Source: an uncultured Rhizobiaceae group bacterium (GTDB lineage: Bacteria > Pseudomonadota > Alphaproteobacteria > Rhizobiales > Rhizobiaceae). Taken from it: a DNA stretch of 9,068 bases. The stretch lies in NCBI GenBank assembly GCA_938009335.1, contig CALLHT010000098.1:1-9068 (forward strand), written 5' to 3'. This document shows, piece after piece, positions 6,061-9,068 of this stretch. The number at the start of each line of letters is the position of its first letter. The stretch's first letter is position 1. Made by a program: the position numbers and the translations under genes. The notes below the pieces were generated by a model. It searched no databases, had not been told where the DNA came from, and saw nothing but the letters and a program-made list of their open reading frames with translations.

Positions 6061-7056
6061 ATGAATGGCAAAAAACCGGTCGTCGTCGTAACACGAAAAC
6101 TTCCCGACTCGATTGAAACGAGAATGCGCGAGCTTTTTCGAACAAAACTAAACCTGGCAGATGTTGCCATGACCCATGAAGAACTGTTGGAAGCTGTGAA
6201 AACCGCAGATGTTCTGGTGCCTACAGTAACAGACGCAATCAATGCAGATGTGATAAACGCCGCCGGTGACCAGCTGAAATTGATCGCTAATTTTGGAAAT
6301 GGCGTGGACAATATCGATGTGGCTGCAGCCGCAAAAAAGGGCATTGCCGTTACCAACACCCCTAATGTTCTGACAGAAGATACGGCCGACATGACCATGG
6401 GCCTTATGATTGCGGTGTCGAGACGGTTTGTTGAAGGCGCGCATGCCATTAACAAGGGCAAGTTTCAGGGTTGGTCTCCAACCTGGATGCTTGGAAGCCG
6501 TATTTGGGGCAAGCGCTTGGGTATTATCGGAATGGGACGCATTGGCACTGCCGTTGCCCGACGCGCAAAGGCCTTTGGTCTTTCTATTCATTATCACAAT
6601 CGCCAACCGGTCGTTGACCATGTTGAAGAAGAGTTGGAAGCAACCTATTGGGATGATCTGGACCAAATGTTGCCACGGGTGGATTTTGTGTCGGTGAATT
6701 GTCCGGCAACCCCTGAAACTAAGAATCTAATCAATGAGGAACGTCTCCGGTTGCTTCAGAAAGACGCAATTATCGTCAATACTGCACGAGGTCAGATTAT
6801 TGATATCGACGCTCTAACGCGGGCAATAGCGCATGGTGCACTTGGCGGTGCTGGTCTTGATATTTTTGGCCATGGGAATGATATCAAAGACGACATGATG
6901 GCATTGGTCAAAAAGGGGAAGGTCGTGTTGTTGCCGCATATGGGGTCTGCCACCAAAGAAGGCCGCCTTGAAATGGGTGAGCGGGTGTTGATCAATATCC
7001 GCACCTGGGTCGATCAGCATCGTCCACCGGACCGTGTTCTTCCACCAAAGGAATAA
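6061..7056 (+). CDS. D-2-hydroxyacid dehydrogenase, glycerate dehydrogenase/hydroxypyruvate reductase type
   Basis: The 331 residues have the two-domain D-2-hydroxyacid dehydrogenase fold. These enzymes interconvert 2-oxoacids and D-2-hydroxyacids; family resemblance suggests glyoxylate or hydroxypyruvate to glycolate or D-glycerate. The substrate-domain loop is NFGNGVDNID (77-86). The Rossmann motif GMGRIG is at 157-162, and YHNR (178-181) replaces the usual acidic residue, suggesting NADPH preference. FQGWSPTWMLG (135-145) is typical of the rhizobial glycerate dehydrogenase group. Catalytic Arg243 (NTARGQ) and His293 (LPHMGSAT) are present. However, the family's FExEP motif with its catalytic Glu reads FGHGN (269-273), placing Gly at 270. 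Activity may therefore be altered. ATG 6061 is fixed by upstream stops. A PfkB kinase gene follows after five bases, probably in the same operon. Confidence 0.88.
   Translation: MNGKKPVVVVTRKLPDSIETRMRELFRTKLNLADVAMTHEELLEAVKTADVLVPTVTDAINADVINAAGDQLKLIANFGNGVDNIDVAAAAKKGIAVTNTPNVLTEDTADMTMGLMIAVSRRFVEGAHAINKGKFQGWSPTWMLGSRIWGKRLGIIGMGRIGTAVARRAKAFGLSIHYHNRQPVVDHVEEELEATYWDDLDQMLPRVDFVSVNCPATPETKNLINEERLRLLQKDAIIVNTARGQIIDIDALTRAIAHGALGGAGLDIFGHGNDIKDDMMALVKKGKVVLLPHMGSATKEGRLEMGERVLINIRTWVDQHRPPDRVLPPKE
7048..7052 (+). promoter_or_regulatory. Ribosome binding site fixing the kinase TTG start
   Basis: AAGGA at the very end of the dehydrogenase gene lies nine bases before TTG 7062-7064. No ATG or GTG is better placed, and KALTFGSAMVDII is a typical PfkB N-terminus. 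The TTG start is therefore well supported and translation may be coupled to the upstream gene. Confidence 0.7.
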
Positions 7057-7061
7057 GTACA

Positions 7062-8099
7062 TTGAAAGCCCTTACCTTCGGATCTGCGATGGTGGATATC
7101 ATTGCGGTGTTAAAATCTGAATCTATCGAGCAAATATCGCTCTCCAATGCGCATCAGCAGTATCTCTTGGTTGAGCCAGGGCGCAAAGTTGAAGCAAGTT
7201 CGATCACAACCAATATCGGTGGTGGAGGATTAAATACCGCAGCCAGCCTTTCAAAGCTTGGTTGTTCCGTTCAGCCTATCGTCAAAACAGGCGATGATCC
7301 ATCTCGTGATCATGTGCTGGACCATTGCAACGGATTTGATCTGGATGTCAGCCGCATGCTTTTGGATGAGGCGGAAAGCACGGGTTCTGCCGTGATGATT
7401 GCAAGTCACGACAAAAACGCAGCGATTTTCACACAACGTGGTGCGAATACAACGCTATCGGCGGGAGATTTGGAGGCGGTTGGAGCGCTTGACTCAGATC
7501 TTGTTCACATTGCCCCACTAAGCGGAAATTCCGCAAATATGCTGCCTGAAATTGCCAGATTGGCCCGTGAAGCAAACGCGTTTGTATCCTGCAATCCCGG
7601 TATCAGACAAATTACAACTAAGACAAATACGGTTCTCGCTGCTTCAAAGAACCTTGATCTCATATCGATCAATGGGGCAGAGGCCGCAGCACTTGTGCCT
7701 TGTTTATCCGCGTTGAATGAAGGCCTGGAATGGAGAACCGCAAGCAAGGATGAGCCGGTTTTAAGATCGCAAGAATCGACAATTTCTCTTACCCAATTTT
7801 GCGAAGTGTTTTTTCAGCATGGGCCAGCAAACGTGCTGGTCACCTATGGCGGCGACGGGGCCTATTTGTACGATGGGAAAGAACTCCATCATCAGCCAAT
7901 TGTTCGTGCTGAAGTAGCCGGCACAGCGGGCGCTGGAGATTCATTTGTCTCAACATTGGCTTGGGGGCTACGGTCGGGTTATGAGGCGGATAAAGCCCTT
8001 CTGCTTGCCGCCCACAACGCCTCTTCCGTAGTGTCGTTTGTAAATACAACAGACGGTCTTTTGGCAAAGAATGAATTGCTCAAACGGGCCGGGCTTTAA
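7062..8099 (+). CDS. PfkB/ribokinase-family carbohydrate kinase
   Basis: This 345-residue kinase belongs to the PfkB family, which phosphorylates sugars, nucleosides and related alcohols with ATP. Substrate cannot be read from the sequence. The N-terminal strand KALTFGSAMVDII is followed by the first signature region NIGGGGLNTAASLSKLG (51-67). The ATP side carries VTYGGDGAYLY (260-270), and the anion hole and catalytic base lie in AGTAGAGDSF (286-295), with Asp293 as base. Between about residues 213 and 248 there is an extra stretch (through LEWRTASKDEPVLRSQEST) compared with a compact ribokinase, giving a longer than usual protein. It starts five bases after the hydroxyacid dehydrogenase, so the two may share a pathway around hydroxypyruvate or glycerate, or a sugar acid; this is inference from position only. 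Confidence 0.88.
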   Translation: MKALTFGSAMVDIIAVLKSESIEQISLSNAHQQYLLVEPGRKVEASSITTNIGGGGLNTAASLSKLGCSVQPIVKTGDDPSRDHVLDHCNGFDLDVSRMLLDEAESTGSAVMIASHDKNAAIFTQRGANTTLSAGDLEAVGALDSDLVHIAPLSGNSANMLPEIARLAREANAFVSCNPGIRQITTKTNTVLAASKNLDLISINGAEAAALVPCLSALNEGLEWRTASKDEPVLRSQESTISLTQFCEVFFQHGPANVLVTYGGDGAYLYDGKELHHQPIVRAEVAGTAGAGDSFVSTLAWGLRSGYEADKALLLAAHNASSVVSFVNTTDGLLAKNELLKRAGL

Positions 8100-8145
8100 A
8101 ACCAACTGCAAAAATTGTTAGATTGTTCCGCGTAAGGAAACAGCG

Positions 8146-9068
8146 ATGAATGCAGCTTTTCAAGAAGAGGATCAAGCGCCGGTAAATCCTACTCTGTGGC
8201 AACGGATTTCCCGTATCTTGGATTGGGCGGTACGGTACGGGGTTAGCGGGTATGACCGTGAAACAAGGCGGCGTCTATCTATTTGTAACATAGCGGGATA
8301 CCTTTCCGCACTCTCATCGATCTCGTTTGCGTTGAATTTTATGACGTATGATCTTGTGGAAATGAGATGGCTCGTCATGGGCAATCTTTTGTCAGCAATC
8401 ATCACAACGACAGCGCCTTTCTGGCATCGCTTCAATGCTCTGTTGAGCCCCATTGTCCTGGCCACCACGGTTGCGATCACACTGTTCTTCTTTGTCTCTG
8501 AACTCGGGCGCGATTCTGGAATCCAGCTCAACTATATTGGGTCCGTTGCAATTGCATTTGCGATCTTTGGAATAGGACACATGCGCTACGTTGCAGCTGT
8601 CACCATCATTTGCATTCTTGGTCATCTATCCAGCTATTTTCTGTTTGAAAGCGGTCGGGTTCAACATCTTGTTGAGCCGGAGTTTATTACACAACTCTAT
8701 GCCCAGTCGGCGATCTCTATCATGTTGGTGCTCGCGGCCATTGTTTGGTATGCGTTTTTCTATTGCGCGGGATGCCGAAGAGCGCTCGGATCGCCTTTTG
8801 CGCAATATGCTTCCAGAAAAAATCGCTGACCGGTTGCGTTAAGAACCAGATCAGATCATCGCGGATAAGTTTGATGAGGCAACGGTCATGTTCGCGGATA
8901 TCGTAGGCTTCACTAAGCTTGCGAGAGAACGTTCTGCTGAAGAGCTGGTGGATATTTTGAATACAGTCTTTTCTGCATTTGACCGAGTCGGTGCAGAGAT
9001 CGGTACTGAGAAAATCAAGACGATTGGGGATGCCTATATGGCGGTTTGCGGCGTCCCGGAGCCAAATG
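8146..9068 (+). pseudogene. Membrane class III adenylate cyclase, disrupted by frameshift and stop, 3' end outside window
   Basis: The gene starts at ATG 8146 with TAAGGA (8133-8138) seven bases upstream. The N-terminal about 205 residues hold six probable membrane helices (about 47-67, 76-94, 98-117, 128-144, 148-167, 186-206), a sensor-type anchor. The open frame ends at TGA 8827-8829 after 227 residues. Removing one T from the run at 8755-8759 restores a smooth reading: YAFSIARDAEERSD, then LLRNMLPEKIADRL, the usual helix before a cyclase domain. That frame then meets TAA at 8840-8842 and continues to the window edge with the catalytic domain: FADIVGFTKL with metal-binding Asp at 8897-8899, then IKTIGDAYMAV with the second Asp at 9029-9031. 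The Lys before TIGD predicts ATP as substrate. No good start codon follows the stop, so a separate cyclase is unlikely. A homopolymer sequencing error could explain the frameshift but not the stop. Confidence 0.82.

Noticed and set aside
6015..6461. A 148-codon minus-strand open frame over the start of the dehydrogenase
   Set aside because: Low-complexity Ser/Thr/Ala translation typical of an antisense shadow; the plus-strand gene has unmistakable motifs.
8755..8842. Programmed ribosomal frameshifting in the cyclase
   Set aside because: A shift at the T run would still hit the TAA at 8840-8842, so it would not produce a full cyclase; a decayed gene fits better.

Overview
The window looks like an ordinary chromosomal segment of an alphaproteobacterium, most likely Hyphomicrobiales (Rhizobiales) or a close marine relative. 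The best evidence is the central block: a minus-strand fabA-fabB-fabI operon divergent from irr, the heme-responsive Fur-family iron regulator of this group. From memory, fabABI, irr, a small SH3-domain export protein and a D-2-hydroxyacid dehydrogenase are neighbours in many of its genomes. Base composition looks close to 50% G+C by eye, low for soil rhizobia but compatible with marine relatives. I do not name a genus.

Layout. Positions 1-730 hold the 3' end of rsmI (16S rRNA 2'-O-methyltransferase) and yraN, one base apart and probably one transcript. Positions 823-2016 hold an Old Yellow Enzyme-type flavin oxidoreductase, convergent with the fab operon; a bulged hairpin lies in the gap. 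Positions 2103-4679 (minus strand) are fabA, fabB and fabI: FabA makes and isomerises the trans-2/cis-3 decenoyl-ACP intermediate, FabB elongates the cis product, and FabI reduces enoyl-ACP, so the operon covers unsaturated and saturated fatty acid synthesis. A 251-base control region (4680-4930) separates fabA from irr and carries an inverted repeat and a direct repeat. irr (4931-5344) converges on a secreted tandem-SH3 protein (5356-5940).

Positions 6061-8099 hold a two-gene plus-strand unit: a D-2-hydroxyacid dehydrogenase of the glycerate dehydrogenase/hydroxypyruvate reductase type, then a PfkB-family kinase starting at TTG five bases later. Positions 8146-9068 hold a six-helix membrane class III adenylate cyclase gene that appears broken: one extra T in a T run shifts the frame, and an in-frame TAA follows about 80 bases later, although the downstream catalytic motifs are intact. 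The gene runs off the window.

I found no RNA gene, insertion sequence, CRISPR array, phage gene or defence system, and no credible new multi-gene system. The points most worth checking are the doubly broken cyclase, the dehydrogenase that lacks its family's catalytic glutamate, the Ala at the triclosan-resistance position of FabI, and the repeat architecture between fabA and irr.
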